A stretch of 64,000 nt of DNA from Mactromeris polynyma (GCA_032209605.1 JASFXZ010000001.1:26416619-26480618); one strand, 5' to 3'; positions 11,932-24,985 are shown, numbered from the stretch's first letter. Notes: generated by a model from the letters alone, not told the origin. A program made the numbers and translations.

Positions 11932-13096
11932 AATACCGCTTTGTCAGACATATTTTTGATAAATTCAAAGATGGCCGCCAGTCAAGACAATGAAATTATC
12001 TATCACTATCTATCACTACAGGACCACAATCAGAATGTGCCGACAATATACACAACTAGGCTTGGTAGAAATAATTCATGGAAAACCATGTTATGTGACA
12101 TGACGGAACAAGTGGTGATTCCCATATAGCCCCCATTGCATATTTTGAAGTGGGGTTATAATAAGAATTGTGTACATTTTAATATTTCGGAGGTGATATG
12201 AATACCACAGTATGGGAGTCAGGTCAAAATCAATAAAATAGAAAAAATGAACAGTAATATATAGCACTTTGTCACAAAGAAATATAATGATACATTCGAC
12301 TAGAGTATGAACTAGTAACACCAATATATTTGATTTTAACTCCCAAGATCTGAACATTTTGCATTCAAATTCTAACAAATATAGCAACAAAGCGTATTAA
12401 ATTGATACAATTTATATTCGCAATCAAGACATTTTGTTCCATTGTCCTTGACTGCAGTTTCACAGATTTAATCAAATAATCAAACTACCTGGATATAACA
12501 TTATATTATGCCTTATTTCAATGGATTTTAAAAGAAATCCCGTTATTTTCACTGAAAGGCGAGTCTTCAACAACAAAAACAAACCATTTGCTAGTATCTG
12601 AATGTAATAAACCAAAAATGCTGCCAACAGAACAGTAAGAACTAATCAACAGTTCCTGTGAAATAAAAAACTGAACTTGTATAGAATTGCTCACAAAAAG
12701 CTGGGCAAAATGGAACTAAATCAATGCAAAATATATCAAACAATATGCTAGAAATAACAGTTATTTTCACAGAAAGATAAGTCGTTTACAACTAAAAACA
12801 AACCATTTGCTAGTAAGTGAAAGTAAGAGAAACTATTTTTAGTAACAGTGACCTTGACCTTGGCCCCACCAGCCCCAATATCGAACTTGACCTGTATCTT
12901 CTGATGTTACACCTGTGTACCAAAAATTTTTCAAATCTGTCTAGCCTTTCATGAGTTATCGTCCGGAAACCATGAAAACCGACAGACCGACCGACCGACC
13001 GACCGACAGACAGACAGACAGACCAACCGACCGACCGACCGACCGACCGACAAGCTCACTCCTATATACCCCCTCAAACTTCGTTTGTGGGGGTAT
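11932..13096. mobile_element. Inverted-terminal-repeat element with CCCCC ends (1.2 kb)
   Basis: ATACCCCCACAA (11932-11943) is perfectly inverted as TTGTGGGGGTAT (13085-13096). The interior includes atggccgcc, internal copies of acaaaccatttgctagta-type sequence, a TGACCTTGACCTTGG motif and, just inside the right end, a (GACC/GACA)n tract. The layout (C-run terminus, gagttatcg...ggaaac, GACA/GACC tract, inverted C-run) is shared with the 18525-19468 and 26080-26573 elements, so they are probably related non-autonomous families. Confidence 0.7.
12981..13051. repeat. (GACC/GACA)n microsatellite
   Basis: About 17 tetranucleotide units alternating gacc and gaca blocks, just inside the right end of the 1.2-kb element. 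Similar shorter tracts sit at the same place in the other C-run elements. Confidence 0.95.
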
Positions 13097-14211
13097 AATA
13101 ATATCACTTTGTGTGAATTTACTTTGTGTTAAAATATTCAAAATAATACACTTGTACTTTGTGTACATAATTAACTTTGTGAATAAGTATTTACTATCTT
13201 TGTGAACAAATCAATATAATAGTTATAGGACGAGAATAAAACGTCTCAAATTACTTAGAACTTTGTGTTCATTTAAACATTAACAACAGCGGTGGTAGCT
13301 TTTAGACATCGGCATCATCCAGGGAGCCGCTTATACATTTACAAAACACCACGGACGTCCAAAGACAAAAACAACACCGTTTCACTGCTTCATAATATTT
13401 ATAAAAAGTGATTTCCTTATGACTCATCAAAGTCGAAAGAAAGAATGCATACAGGCATTATATTGTGTTGTGTTTATGCAAACATATTCTAGCCCACTTA
13501 TTCAAAATACTGAAAAGAATCCCATGTCAGTTTTAGTTTGAATGGAAATTCTTTATACGACAGATAATACAAATTCAAAGCTTATAACATGTAAAACTGC
13601 AATTATATTCACAAGTAGATTGAAACGTTTGCATTGAAATAAAATTTATTTAATTTGTAATATAAGTCGACTTGAGTTAATCATATCTCACTTTATATTA
13701 AAGTTAAATTATGATTTATATATTGACAACAAATGGTTAAAATGAACTGAATAGAACATTATTCTATATTTAAAATGAAGTTTTAATAATACAAACCGAT
13801 ATTTAGACATGCAATTTTTTTCTTCATCAAAAACATTTCAAGTTTTCATTGTGTCATTTTAAACAAAAATCTCAACCTTACATTTTAAAAATTAATGCTT
13901 GTCATTTATTAAAAACACTTTAAAGCGGCAAGGCATATTCATGTAAAAAACCAGACAAACTAACTTCTCAGAGACAGACGAAAAAGCTTCGGTGGACAGC
14001 TGCTTAAAAGTACTGGGACAACGTATCAGAACACTGAACAGTATTCAATAAGATATGCCGGCAGATATGCCTGCCTTTTATTTCTTAAAACATCATGGGT
14101 GATCAGGTTTGTTATTGTATGTCTGATGACTAATTATATAAGTTGCGAACGTTTACCCAACAGGGGCTGGTCATAAGAGGTTCGAACTGAAATATTAAAG
14201 TACTGTAGTGG

Positions 14212-14424
14212 TGTGGCGCTTGATGAGGTACTCGAAGCCACGCCCCCTCTACACCAGCAGGGCGCTCTACCAACTGTACTGACCAGTTGACTGTATCACC
14301 CCACACCGCTGCTCTCCTCCCACTTACGTCACTATACTGCTTCATATAAATGCAGATGGATGTGCACCCAGTGTGGGGCTCGACCCCTCCCAACTCTTGC
14401 AAGGTGCTCAACCGTTTCGTCACA
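14212..14424 (-). mobile_element. tRNA-like SINE, possibly dimeric
   Basis: The minus strand contains tcagtacagttggtagagcg (A-box like) and ggcttcgagtacc (B-box like). A second B-box-like ggtcgagcccc lies about 160 nt upstream, together with ggttgagcac. Two tRNA-like promoters in one unit would make a dimeric SINE, but both are degenerate. It contains ttacgtcac and a run of multiple gggg/cccc words unlike the AT-rich surroundings. Confidence 0.5.
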
Positions 14425-15324
14425 CTCTAATAAACAGCTTAAAAACTAGTATATTGAGTGGTATTAATTGTAGCTCAGAAGAATAAAAACTTGCTTAAAT
14501 AATTTATTATTTTCTTGAGTTTGAACTAGAAGATGTAATTTATTGAGGATTTAATACTTTACTTTGTAGTCAAATGTCATTGAGGATGTCATTTAGCTGG
14601 TGATGTTAATGATGCAGACTATTGTTAAAGAAAACGTGAAGTGCTGCCTAAAGTCATAACCACTGTAATTCTAATGATGTATTAGAGTTCATAATAGAAA
14701 TAGTAATGCTCAAACAAACCATTCAATTGCCAAATGATAATAATTTACCTGTCTTAATATATATTCATCCAGTTCATGTCTTAACAGTTTAAAGTTAGAC
14801 TTAACAGTAATAATAATACAATATCCAATTTAAAAGGTTGTATGACACAGTTGATTCTGTACTTTAAATGTAAACCTCACATTTTAATTCCATGTACAAT
14901 GTCACATACGCACTTCTTATTCCATCTACAAAAGTCTTTTTGGTTGTCAGTAGATTTACTTTGTGACTGATTATATAACTTTGTTTGACTACTGTATCAG
15001 CTAGTATGTATGGAATCATCTTATACTTAGAAGATAACAATAAATATTTATTAATATATTTATTTAATTTTTTCAGAAATGCCAGACAATTTCATGTGAT
15101 ATGAAGTAGATGAATTGATAAAAAAGTTCATAACTGTTGTTGATTAATGTGAAATATTAATATCATTTTGTTACGAACGATACGTATGCCTTATTATTAA
15201 TAATAACCATTCGTAGCATTTTCGTTAAAACTTACGAATTCGTAGCGACTGCATGCGTACGAACATTTTGATCAAACGCTCTTGCGAACATTTCGTGCGC
15301 AAGAACGTTGATAAAACGGGCCCA

Positions 15325-16354
15325 CTCTGTTTCCAATGACATCGTCTACTGCCATATTTTGAATACAACAAAATAAATTTTGTGTCCCTAACTTACGATT
15401 TTCACACTTACAACAATATTTGCGACACCTCTAGGACTTTCTAACTGATTGACGAGGTTACGCTCGATTGACACCAATAACATACAAGATGTATGGTAGT
15501 TAGTTATCTAATCAATCTCGATAATGCCTGTCAATTAGCTGAAAGGTGTGAAATACCGACAATGTTAACAACCCTGAAGACTAAGTCCCAGTCAAAACCA
15601 GAGAACACGTTCCGACCGACTGACTAAATTGTTTCACCCTGGTGATGAGGGAGCCAGACAAAATTATCACTCATTTGTTGATGTAACTTGTTGAAAGAAA
15701 GACGTTAGAAAAGATAGATAGACAATTAATCTTCCTTGAGGCAAATTCATCAGTCTCCAGAGATCAATGAGATTACAAATGTATCGGAATCTGACCGATT
15801 CATCAACTTATTTGTGTATTGTGAAAAAAATAATGCACATAGAGAGGGGTGAATAGCTGCATAACAAAGAAAAGAGAAAATCACAGCAAAATACATCCAC
15901 AAAACAGAATAAACAAGTTCTACAAGATATATATAGAACATTTTGTCAGATTGATTTCAAATGTTTACAGCACTCAGTGATACTGAACAACGTTTGCATA
16001 ATAATTATTGTGTTCGACTTCCCTGGTAAAATATCAAACAACGGAGACATTTTTTGTCCATACTGGTAAACACTAAATCCAATCTGTCAACACCTCCATC
16101 CGGGCCAGTAAAATTAAATATGGTCAGATCACAGGAGATTCTCACAATTTAGTTCTTTCCCGTTCTATATCTCTTCTATAGACTATAGTATATGTATATA
16201 CACTAACATTTCATCCAGCATGACAAAACCTTTCATTCAGTCAGCTTAATTTCATACAATCACATTTCAGCCAGTGTGGTAAAAATTATATCAAGTAATG
16301 TAAAAAAGTTTTCATCTGAGTAAGGCGAGTTAAAGTCTAGGTAGCAATACTTAC
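15325..16354. other. Intron sequence, no clear feature
   Basis: About 1 kb between the right GGGCCC end and NHE exon 8. A tract cacacttacaacaatat at about 15405 is similar to cacttacaacgatat at about 10591 in the same orientation, suggesting fragments of one repeat on either side of the composite element. Nothing coding was seen. Confidence 0.5.
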
Positions 16355-16464
16355 AGCAACAGGGTCCACTGCAACAATAAGGGCACTGAATACAAGGATC
16401 TGCACAATACTAGCTTTAGGGTCCTCCATGGCCCCTACTTTCGCTAACCCCCATAACGATAACC
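16355..16464 (-). CDS. SLC9A-like: Na+/H+ exchanger exon 8 (VDPVA exon)
   Basis: 110 nt, acceptor gtttgtag, donor GCT|gtaagta. The first two bases complete Gly187 started by exon 7. It encodes residues 188-223: LSLWGLAKVGAMEDPK then ILVFSALIVAVDPVA. FSAL-[IS]-[VS]-AVDPVAV is the strongly conserved helix of the NHE family that precedes the FGESLLND region. The join to exon 9 is phase 0 and recreates VDPVAVLA. The loop VGAMEDPK is the variable extracellular or connecting segment. Confidence 0.96.
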
Positions 16465-17582
16465 CTACAAACAAAAATAAAATCTAAATTACTTACAATC
16501 TTTATATAGTTTTTATATATGTAAGAAGTTTCCATTCCAAGACAGAGTGGCCTTGACGTTTGAGCTGGAAGTCAGGATCTTTAACTTGACACATTCACGC
16601 CTCCTAGCAGGCCTCAATGAATATAAAGGTTTTTATATAGGTTTGAATTTAGCAAAACACAGGTTTTTAGGGGGGTTTCTGTGAAAATAAAGAGCAATTA
16701 AAAGCTAATTTTGACCATCTAATTTGGTGGATTGATGTGGCTGAGACTGTCCGGCAGTGCACCCGCAGGACGGCAGAATCCTCCCAGGCGATCACAAATA
16801 CCAAAGATTATAATTATATGCAAGTAGTATCATATGGCTGCAGTTATATGAATAATATGCAGTACAAGTATATAGTACAATATAAATATAAAAATCATTG
16901 CTCCCAAAATATTCGGCAACTTGAGTGAAAAAATCTAAAGGTTTGGAGAGTGATCAATTACAGGTTTTTATAGGTTTTTCAGAAAAAATAAAAGGTTTAA
17001 AGGTTTTTCCCAAAACTACAGGTTATAACAGGTCTTAAAGGTTTCACTAGGAGGCTGGCACATTTTGCTATGTCAAGGTGCATGCCAAGTCGACCAAGCA
17101 CAAACATGTTATCTGAAGACCTTTTCAAAGCGGTGGGGGACCATCTAATGATAAAAGGAAATTCATAGCATCTTGTATGAACATTTCCATTCATTTGTAC
17201 ATCAACAATTTTATTTTGTTCATCTTAAAATCAAATCAACATGGCATAACATTGTCCAATACATAGCATAAAATAACAACAAATACGCCCACTTGACGCA
17301 CATCTTATAAATTCTTAGCAAGTAAATCAATACAATAACTTCATTTTCAAGATGGTATGCTGTAGTTACGGAATTATATAGAAACCGTCAGAGATAGCCT
17401 GTACAATTCAATATCAGTATGCATTAAGCAAATATATCAAGTAATAATATCATTATGAATAAATAGACAACATGATTACCCACAACAATGAACTACTGTT
17501 CTAAGAGAATGCTACATTGCTTGTACTGTATCAAATATGCTCTCTGTGTCATCTGTTGTATCATATGGAAGATGTGCAGAAA
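16465..17582. other. Intron, low-complexity ggttt-rich tract
   Basis: About 1.1 kb without exons. The part 16620-17045 repeatedly contains aggtttttataggttt and aaaggttt words at irregular spacing, apparently a decayed simple repeat. The rest is unremarkable AT-rich sequence. Confidence 0.5.
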
Positions 17583-18415
17583 AACTAACAAGAGAGCCAT
17601 GATGGGCCTAAATCTTTCACCTGAGTACAGTGCCATTCTGACTGTATTGGACTAATGTACCAATAAATAAGTATAGGTTCAATAAAAATCCATTCAGCAG
17701 TTTAGGAGATGTTGTTAATAGTTTCCACTATATACATATAGGCAACAAGGCAATGCCCCCTGGTGGCTATGTTTTTTGACAGAACTTAATTATTTATACA
17801 ATCTTGGAAGAGGACCACACACCAACACAGAGTTTTGCACTTTAACAAGGCCCTACCTCCTGGTGACCATGATTTTTGACAGAACTTAATTATTTATACA
17901 ATCTTGGAAGAGGACCACACACCAACACAGAGTTTTGCACTTTAACAAGGCCCTACCTCCTGGTGACCATGATTTTTGATGGAACTTAATTATTTATACA
18001 ATCTCGGAAGAGGACCACACACCAATTATCAAAACTCTACGACTTATGGTTTTGGACCAGAAGGTTTTTTTCCACTTTAACAAGATGTACAAGAGGACCA
18101 CTAGACAAGTGAATAGTATAATATAAATGTAAAAATTGCTTATAGGGGCTAAAAATAATTTTTTCGAAGTTTTCACTTTTAAATTTATTTTTAGCTCCTG
18201 TGACCTACTTATGCAGCAGACAGGAACCATTTATATAACTTTGCAAAAGGACCACTAAAGGATCATTCCTGTGAAGTTTGGACAAAATCCATTCAGTGGT
18301 ATATAGGAGGAGATGTTGTTTAAGGTAAATGTTGACGGACAACGTACAACGCACAACAACGGACATCCACTGATCCTAAAAGCTCACCTTGAGCGTTCAA
18401 GAGAGCTAAAAATCT
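17583..18415. repeat. Dispersed intron repeat with internal 100-bp duplication
   Basis: It opens aacaagagagccatgatggg and closes with acggacatccactgatccta aaagctcaccttgagcgttc, a start and end shared with the blocks near 21770-22160 and 38724-39030. Inside, a 100-bp unit (aacttaattatttatacaat... ccatgatttttgacag) is repeated perfectly at 17783 and 17883, with a further diverged copy after 17983. Confidence 0.7.
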
Positions 18416-18524
18416 ATGCAATATTTAAGAATAGCTGCCATGAAAAGTATTAGAGACCTTGACCTTTATGTAAGGCATTGACCTTAATGAAAAACTCAAA
18501 TTGAACAAGAGATGTTTGTAAAAC

Positions 18525-19468
18525 ATTATGCCCCCTCATATTTTATTTATATTTTATTTATAAGCAAGTTCAAAGTATGCAGCACAAATATAAACATGCT
18601 GGAAATGTTTTGTGGAAAATTCTTACTTAAATAAATAGCATTTAACAAACTCATCTAAAGCTTTGTAATTCAAAAGTACATTTCCAGATCAATTTAGAAA
18701 AAATGGATACTTAAAAACATTACATGAATTTGTAAAAGGATGGTTTGTATTTGAAAGTCAAAAGAAAATTCTCATGAACCTGGGGTTGTGGTATGATTGA
18801 AAAAGAAAAACATTGCAAAGAATAACATGAATTGCTTATTCCTTCTGGTATCAAACTATGCAATAGCTCAGACTTGATAAAATATAAAAATCTAAAGCAG
18901 ATTAACTGGATATATATTGTGAATTAAACATTTTTTTTAAAATGGTAAAAAATAGTTTCTTGGATGCATAGTTTGATTAGTGCCATATTGGAAACAGTAA
19001 CAGTAGGTTTTTTGTGAATGAAATAAAAGACCTCATGTGCATGATGAACTGATCTTAAATTTATATAGAAAGTCATGTATAATAGAAGTTCACAATTTTG
19101 TCTTACTGAACGTTCCAATTAATGGGAGGTGTTTAAAATACAATTGACCTATGACCTTGACCCCAAAATCATTAGGGTTCCTCTGCTACCAAAGATGAAT
19201 GTGTGGACTAAGTTTGAGGTCAGGGGATCTTGAGTTATTGATCAGAAATGATTTATGTACAATTGACCCCTGTGACCTAGATCTTTGACCATGTTATCCC
19301 AAAGTCAATTCCTCTGCTACCCAAGATGAATGTGTGGACCAAGTTTGAGGATGATATGTCAAGGGGTTCTTTAGTTATTGATCGGAAACGAAAAAGGTTA
19401 CGGAAGGACGGACCGATCGACAAGTGCAAATCGACAAGTGCCCTCTCTTCATCGAAGGGGGGCATAAT
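18525..19468. mobile_element. MITE-like element with ATTATGCCCCC termini
   Basis: ATTATGCCCCC at 18525-18535 is perfectly inverted at 19458-19468. The preceding agatgtttgtaaaac is shared with copies at 24797 and 26063. The body includes gacctatgaccttgacccca, ctctgctaccaaagatgaat and ggttacggaaggacggaccg near the right end. No coding capacity was seen. Length is 944 bp. Confidence 0.7.
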
Positions 19469-19812
19469 AAAAATTCAGACAAATTATTAGAGTGAAATTG
19501 GACTTAACATATCTGCTAATGTTTTCATCTATTTGTAAAAGAACTTATTTTTTCACTTGAACTTTGACAAAATGGCTTAAATGGGAAGAAAATTAGAGCC
19601 ATATCTATGGTCCTTATGCATCACAAAATTCACTATTCCAGTCAAAATACTTAAGACATACAGTTTTCGATAATTTGCTGATTTTAAATCCACCATTCAA
19701 AATTTAGAAATGGTCCAGTCCATATTCACATGTTATGTTTTGATATGGATCAGTCCATTGGAGAGTAGGTTAGTATAAAAGGTTAATTCTGACACAATAT
19801 ATGGATACTTAC

Positions 19813-19840
19813 CAATAGTGAAGCATGCAATCACGGTGCC
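19813..19840 (-). CDS. SLC9A-like: Na+/H+ exchanger exon 7 (28-nt microexon)
   Basis: Only 28 nt: GGC ACC GTG ATT GCA TGC TTC ACT ATT G, giving GTVIACFTI and the first base of Gly187. Acceptor ctttttgtag, donor gtaagta. It follows exon 6 in phase 0 (SVV|GTV) and precedes exon 8 in phase 1 (FTIG|LSLWG), matching the NHE pattern VVGT...FTIGLSLWG. Skipping it would shift the frame, so it must be constitutive in functional transcripts. Confidence 0.92.
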
Positions 19841-21480
19841 CTACAAAAAGCAAAAAAATAAAAACCATGCCATCTTTATTGTATATAATGAACATGCATA
19901 CACAATCAAATACTTCAAGGTCAGTGCATAACTACTTCAGCCCTATTTTCTTAACCCTAAGTTAATACTCGGAGTATGAGAGTATGACTTAAAACAATGG
20001 CAACTATTATGTTTCAATGTTTCACTAATCATACGACCAGCTAGGATTTGTGGCAGGTCAGGATACCCTTGCCCCAGGAAAATAAATAGATTTCCCCAAA
20101 AAGTTTGCCTGGATTATTGTTGATGCCTTTAACACCATCTATCATCCCTAGGGATATTAACAAAACTTGCAGCTTCAAATTTTGCAGTTTGTCTTAATAC
20201 CCTGGGTGTGCACTTCCCATCCCTAATCCCCAGTGAGGTAAAACATAGACAGGAGAATACTGATGTGTTCTAAGCCCCTCTATATTTGATTGATCATATT
20301 GGAATGTGGATGTAACATTTTTATACACTTCATGTTTGTTTTTATTCCAGACAGTTATACATACGCCTTCTGCAATAGGAGACTTTAAATACATTCTTCA
20401 AGGTGAAAATAGTTAACTTACTATACTGTAACTCATATTTGTTAATTAAAAGAAAAGTATAGACAGATGCATTTCAAACTGATAGCGGGATAACTACTAA
20501 TAACCTTTGAAGCGTGACCTGACCCATTGAAAGGCTTTCTCCCAACCAGACACATCATATTTAGTTTGATGCAGAAAAGCAGAGCAGGAACTTATAAGTG
20601 TAATCAAAACATTAACTAAGTTTCAAAGAACTTTCAAAATAGTTTTATTTCTCAAGTGTCCTTTCTTGTATAATGAATTCATGCTGTTAATAGTCTCAAC
20701 ATAGATACTGGTGCTAGTATGTTGAAATCTACTTTACATACCAAGTCCTTCCAAATCCAAGTCTGAAGCAGATCTCAATCGTCGAGATACCGTAATTTAA
20801 GAATTTGGGGAAAATACAGTAACATCCATATGAAAGTATAGAGTTAATTTGCTCATACATGTATAAAGTTTAAGTAGTTATGCACTTCCACCTCAACATC
20901 AATTCCTATCATTAGTCATTAGTAGGTGTTCACGATTAATTAAAAGCAATTTTCTTTTGAACACTGCAAAACAAGCAATTTTAAAATTGATGCATGTCAA
21001 CAGAATACAACAATAATATCTAGGTTGGCAGTATTTCATCTATGTTCAGTTTGCCTAACCAGTGTTCCTGGATTATCAACCAGAACATACAAGCAAATAA
21101 CAACTTCCCCACAGAAAAATTTCATCTCCACCAAGTAATGTTAATTTAGTTGTGTACCTGCTTAGAGTAAGATATGCACCAGAAAGGGCCAACCTATAAA
21201 GCCCTAAAAAATTTAGGGCCACAATTAATCACAGAAATTGTGTTAGTAAAAGGGCAATTTAAGCAGCCACAAGCACTGTTACAGGGGTAATAATAACTCA
21301 TATTCAAAACATAAAAGTTAGTATTGCAAATCCATACAATTAAGAACCAGAGTTGAATGTACAACAAATATGAACCCCATGAGAGCCTGTCACAGTTAAG
21401 CAGGAATTGTAGTACTGACCAAATCACCTTTGAACAATAGTGGGGTCATATACTGACCGTTAACAAACATCCGATGAAGC
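19841..21480. other. Intron, no feature recognised
   Basis: About 1.6 kb of AT-rich intron between exons 6 and 7. I see no array, transposon end or exon here. Confidence 0.5.
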
Positions 21481-22960
21481 TTGATAGCCTTATGCCGAAG
21501 GTTTTTTTCAGTCTCAAGGTGACAATGACCTTGACATCTGACCTACTGTACCAAAAATGACTGGGTCATCTGCTGACCAAGCAATCAGCATACAAAGCTG
21601 GACAGTGGTAGGTAAATGAGTTTTTCCAATCATTTGTCAGAAACTAAAAGGTCTATCAACAGACATACCAATTGAAATGAGTAAATCCCCTCTACAAAGA
21701 GGGGGCACATAAATAATATAATTATGGAGCAAGTTACATACATTTGCAAGTTTGCGTCATAAGGCAACATTTACTGTATTAGAAACAAGGCCTGCCCCCT
21801 GGGGGGCCATGCTTTTTGATGGAACTGAATAATTTATGCAATCTTGTAAGAGGACCACTAGACAATGCTACATCAAATGTTTAAGCTGTATGCCTTATTG
21901 TTTTTTTGACAAGAAGATTTTCAAATATCTTTAAAATATATTTTTAGCTACTCTGACCTACTTATGCAACATACTGGAAAGATTTACGCTTCTTTGAAAG
22001 AGGCCCACCCAAGGATCATTCCTGTGAAGTTTGGACGAAATTTCTTCAATGGTGTAGGAGGAGATAGTGTTTAAAGAAAACGTTGACACACTATGCACAC
22101 CGCACCACGACAGACATCCAACAATCCTAAAGAGCATTTCATGCTCATGTGAGCTAAAAACTGTAACATTTACACTAATAAAACATTCAGGAAAATTATT
22201 ATATTTTAAAGTTTTCAATTTACACTGATACTAGCAATCAAAGTGCACTGTGGAGACAGACGTGTTGTTATTCATCTGTATCAAAAGCAATTTATATGGT
22301 TATAATTTCAAGTAATAATATTAGTTAATAAATTATTATTGAAGTAGAAATGTGTCCATGGACACAGATGCCCCCACTTGCAGCCTTTGTCACAAAAGCA
22401 AATGCTATTATTCTGCTCATAGTTTGTGAATGGGTATCAAGATTACCAAGTGAACAACTGTACTTATTAAGGTGATAAGTCAATAACTTTGCACTTACTG
22501 GGTGTAATCATTCATGAAACCCGATGTGCACAACTATACATGCTTGTGAACATTTCTGTAAAGTTTTATGACTCAGGGTCCTATACTTTTGGAGATACAC
22601 GCCACACAAGATTGCATGCTAGATGTAAGCTGTATTTTCAATAAGTCAATGGCCATTAATTTGCACTTACTGCACAGGCCAATGAACATTCCTGTGAAGT
22701 TTTATGACTCTGGCTCATATTCTTTTGGAGATAAGAGTGACACAAGATTGCATACTCAGTAGGCTATATTTTAACTAAGTCAAGGGCCATAACTTTGCAC
22801 TGGGCACAGCCAAACATGAAACCCCAGGTACACAACTACACAAGCTGGTGAGCATTCCTGTAAAGTTTAATGGCTCTGGCTCATATTTTTTTTGAGATAA
22901 GAAGAATCACGAAAATTGGACTTTCACTAAATAAAATTGGAAATTATTAAATTATTAAAC
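21480..22960. repeat. Cluster of dispersed bivalve-type intron repeats
   Basis: Three fragments stand in a row. 21480-21715 ends tctacaaagagggggcacat and contains tgaccttgacatctgacc. 21785-22165 is the gaggaccactagaca ... gacagacatcc type found at 17583-18415. 22350-22960 opens ggacacagatgcccccactt and carries two or three diverged copies of a unit with caatggccattaatttgcac and ctcatattcttttggagata. No coding potential. Confidence 0.6.
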
Positions 22961-23681
22961 AAGTTCTCCCTATGCTACAATAATATAACAATGATTTTTA
23001 TTCAGAACAAGGGAATAATTTGAAATTCTATTATCAGAGAACATTATTGATAATATATTTATTGATAGTGTAATATCATTTGTAATCACATCAAATGTAT
23101 TTGCCATCAATAAGTATAACACATAAATCAAACAAAATTAACAGATTCCTTCATTATTGACGTATTTCAGTTGAAAATAATAAATTGTAAAAACCCATGA
23201 GACCTGTTTCTATAAACAAGAGAACCATCATAATTAACCCTATATCGCTCACCTGAGAACCTCAGATAGTATGCACTTGTCTTGTAAGTTTCATGAAGAT
23301 TGCTCAAGAAATGAGGTCTCCAATGGGGAAACAATTTCATATTACGCAGTTTTGACTTTTTCAAGAGCCAAAACTCTTAAGAAATCTTATAGTTCCTGAT
23401 TGAGGTTTTGTGGCTTTATACATTCAATGCATATTTTCATGATTATTACTGAGTGTTGATAACAGTTGACAACAAGGACCACAGTACCTCACCTCAAGCA
23501 CCTTAAATGCACTCAGCTGAGTCAAAAATGAGGTTGTGATGGAAGTATTTAACACATATTTATAATATTTGTATCAATTTTGATGACTGAGAAAAACAAG
23601 TGTTGGCAGTGTGCATGAAGTGGTGTGATTGTGTCCTTAGCAAGGATTTTATTCAGACCCCCATTAATTTATTCTGTATTA

Positions 23682-24516
23682 TGTCAGCCATACTTCTTAT
23701 TGTTAACGTCATGTACACAGAATATCATGTCAGACATACTTCTTATTGTTAATGTCATGTACACAGAATATCATGTCAGACATACTTCTTATTGTAAATG
23801 TCATGTACACAGAATATCATGTCACAGACATACTTCTTATTGTAAATGTCATGTATACAGAATATCATGTCAGACATACTTCTTATTGTAAATGTCATGT
23901 ACACAGAATATCATGTCAGACATACTTCTTATTGTTAATGTCATGTACACAGAATATCATGTCAGACATACTTCTTATTGTAATGTCATGTACACAGAAT
24001 ATCATGTTAGATATACTTCTTATTGTAAATGTCATGTACACAGAATATCATGTCAGACATACTTCTTATTGTAAATGTCATGTACACAGAATATCATGTC
24101 AGACATACTTCTTATTGTAAATGTCATGTACACAGAATATCTATCAGACATACTTCTTATTGTAAATGTCATGTACACAGAATATAATGTCAGACATACT
24201 TCTTATTGTTAATGTCATGTACACAGAATATCATGTCAGCCATGCTTCTTATTGTTAATGTCATGTACACAGAATATCATGTCAGACATACTTCTTATTG
24301 TTAATGTCATGTACACAGAATATTGTGTCAGCCATACTTCTTATTGTTAATGTCATGTACACAGAATATCATGTCAGCCATACTTCTTATTGTTTATGTC
24401 ATGTACACAGAATATCATGTCAGCCATACTTCTTATTGTTAATGTCATGTACACAGAATATCATGTCAGACATACTTCTTATTGTTAATGTCATGTACAC
24501 AGAATATTGTGTCAGC
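23682..24516. repeat. 46-bp minisatellite
   Basis: About 18 copies of a 46-bp unit (tgtcagacatacttcttatt, gttaatgtcatgtacacaga, atatca). Variants are cagcc/cagac, gttaat/gtaaat, and a few units shortened or lengthened by 1 to 3 bases. A tRNA-like sequence begins within about 6 bp of its right end, and agcaaggatt is present on both sides of the array (about 23638 and 24516). Confidence 0.96.
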
Positions 24517-24519
24517 AAG

Positions 24520-24585
24520 GATTAATTCCATAACCTGAAAGTTGGAAGACTGACAACTTATCCACTACAGTGCCAATCACCATCT
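24520..24585 (-). mobile_element. Degenerate tRNA-like (SINE head) sequence
   Basis: Minus strand tggcactgtagtggataagt (A-box-like), cagtcttccaactttcag (anticodon-arm-like) and ggaattaatcc (B box with mismatches) are in tRNA order and spacing. It is too degenerate for a tRNA gene. It directly borders the 46-bp array. Confidence 0.45.
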
Positions 24586-24796
24586 AGATTTCATTTAGAG
24601 TCTATTTTGTAATATACTTTGAACAGTTAATTTTATCATCACCATCATTGTTACCAGTTGTATATATTATTATCATCAATATAATCACTGCTATCATTAT
24701 CAAGTTCACCCACTCTAAAACAACCATACTTTATTTCAATCATAAGGTATCATTGAGAAAAACAAATTCCACTGTGTTTTTTCAACCTGATTTATT

Positions 24797-24985
24797 TAAA
24801 ACGAGATGTTTGTAAAACATTATGCCCCCTGTGACATTGACCTTTGACTCCAAAATCAATAGAGTTCCTCTGCTACCCAAGATAAATGCGTGGACCAAGT
24901 TTGAGGATGATAGGTCAAGGGGTTCTTGAGTTATTGATTGGAAACGGAAGGGTTACGGACAGACGGATGGACCGACCTGTTAAAC
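24797..24985. mobile_element. Left fragment of the ATTATGCCCCC element
   Basis: It starts gagatgtttgtaaaacatta with tgccccctgtg, then ccaaaatcaatagagttcct and ctgctacccaagataaatg, and ends near acggacagacggatggaccg. The central part is missing compared with 18525-19468, and no right terminus is seen. Confidence 0.6.

Larger units (their letters stand above)
10660..15324. mobile_element. Possible composite element bounded by GGGCCC inverted ends
   Basis: TGGGCCCGCTTTATCAA at 10660-10676 is repeated in inverted orientation at 15308-15324 with one mismatch (16 of 17). The subterminal sequences on both sides share aacgttc/gtgcgcac-like words. The 4.7-kb interval holds a SINE, a 1.2-kb inverted-repeat element and another SINE-like sequence. 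No target-site duplication was recognised at the edges and no transposase frame was found, so this could be an old nested element or two separate copies in opposite orientation. Confidence 0.4.
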
